NCBI GenBank assembly: GCA_030607635.1
Contig: JAUWJP010000113.1
Span: 1-6,000, forward strand
Direction of reading: 5' to 3'
Source of the DNA: Candidatus Aminicenantota bacterium
GTDB taxonomy: Bacteria > Acidobacteriota > Aminicenantia > Aminicenantales > Aminicenantaceae
DNA length: 6,000 nt
The notes below the pieces were generated by a model. It had not been told where the DNA came from. It was given only the letters and a program-made list of their open reading frames with translations, and did no database searches. Position 1 is the first letter of the stretch, and each line of letters opens with the position of its first letter. Positions 5,904 through 6,000 of the stretch are shown piece by piece. The position numbers and the translations under genes are program-made.

Positions 5904-6000
5904 ATGAGCATAGGACCAACAAGCAAATATGGACTGATCATACCAAAGGCAAGTTATATCAATTCACTTGTCCGGCAAGGGACCATCAGCAGAGAAGCCA
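5904..6000 (+). CDS. Possible transposase/integrase N-terminus, cut by the right edge
   Basis: An open frame begins at ATG 5904 and runs to the window end (32 full codons). It reads MSIGPTSKYGLIIPKASYIN and ends SLVRQGTISREA. The ending resembles, from memory, the N-termini of IS481-like or related rve-family transposases, in which a phrase like this precedes a helix-turn-helix of the type RLKWxDHYRK. That part would lie beyond the edge, so the assignment is tentative. An in-frame stop at 5871 bounds the frame upstream. No Shine-Dalgarno is visible, and the inverted repeat ends directly before the start. The location just after a repeat arm and a short inverted repeat supports a mobile element. 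Confidence 0.4.
   Translation, partial: MSIGPTSKYGLIIPKASYINSLVRQGTISREA

Overview
The window is a moderately AT-rich bacterial segment with two divergent transcription units. The left part (1-4420) is read on the minus strand in the order secA, guaB, a 92-residue membrane protein, rubredoxin. The genes overlap or nearly touch, so I read them as one operon. The right part holds one plus-strand gene (4607-5818) for a polytopic GT87/DUF2029-type glycosyltransferase. It is followed by about 180 bases that look like the start of a transposable element. SecA drives protein export, GuaB makes XMP for GTP synthesis, and the rubredoxin carries electrons, which suggests an organism with anaerobic or microaerobic metabolism. 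No metabolic logic clearly links secA to its downstream partners.

The 186-base gap between the divergent genes (4421-4606) is the most structured stretch. A 90-bp near-perfect palindrome (4468-4557) has 26-bp arms beginning GGGGTCAGAC. It sits between two outward-facing promoter-like sequences, each with a perfect TTGACA -35 box. Related sequence recurs at 5791-5821, where a single arm supplies the last codons and the stop of the glycosyltransferase gene. The element is probably a dispersed palindromic repeat (REPIN/MITE-like). The sequence shows only its structure and this second partial copy.

Both promoter-proximal genes (secA and the glycosyltransferase) lack a visible Shine-Dalgarno sequence, and their predicted transcription starts lie within about ten bases of the ATG. 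In contrast, guaB and rubredoxin, which lie inside the operon, have strong Shine-Dalgarno sequences. This fits leaderless translation of first genes and Shine-Dalgarno-led translation inside the operon.

The organism cannot be fixed from this window. GGGGTCAGAC palindromes, a GT87-type protein and a SecA without its C-terminal zinc motif would suit an uncultured lineage such as Omnitrophota, but that is a weak inference from memory. The core genes are ordinary. The points worth a second look are the palindrome between the promoters, the repeat-derived protein tail, the leaderless pattern and the mobile-element end at the right edge. I see no clear evidence for a new multi-gene system.
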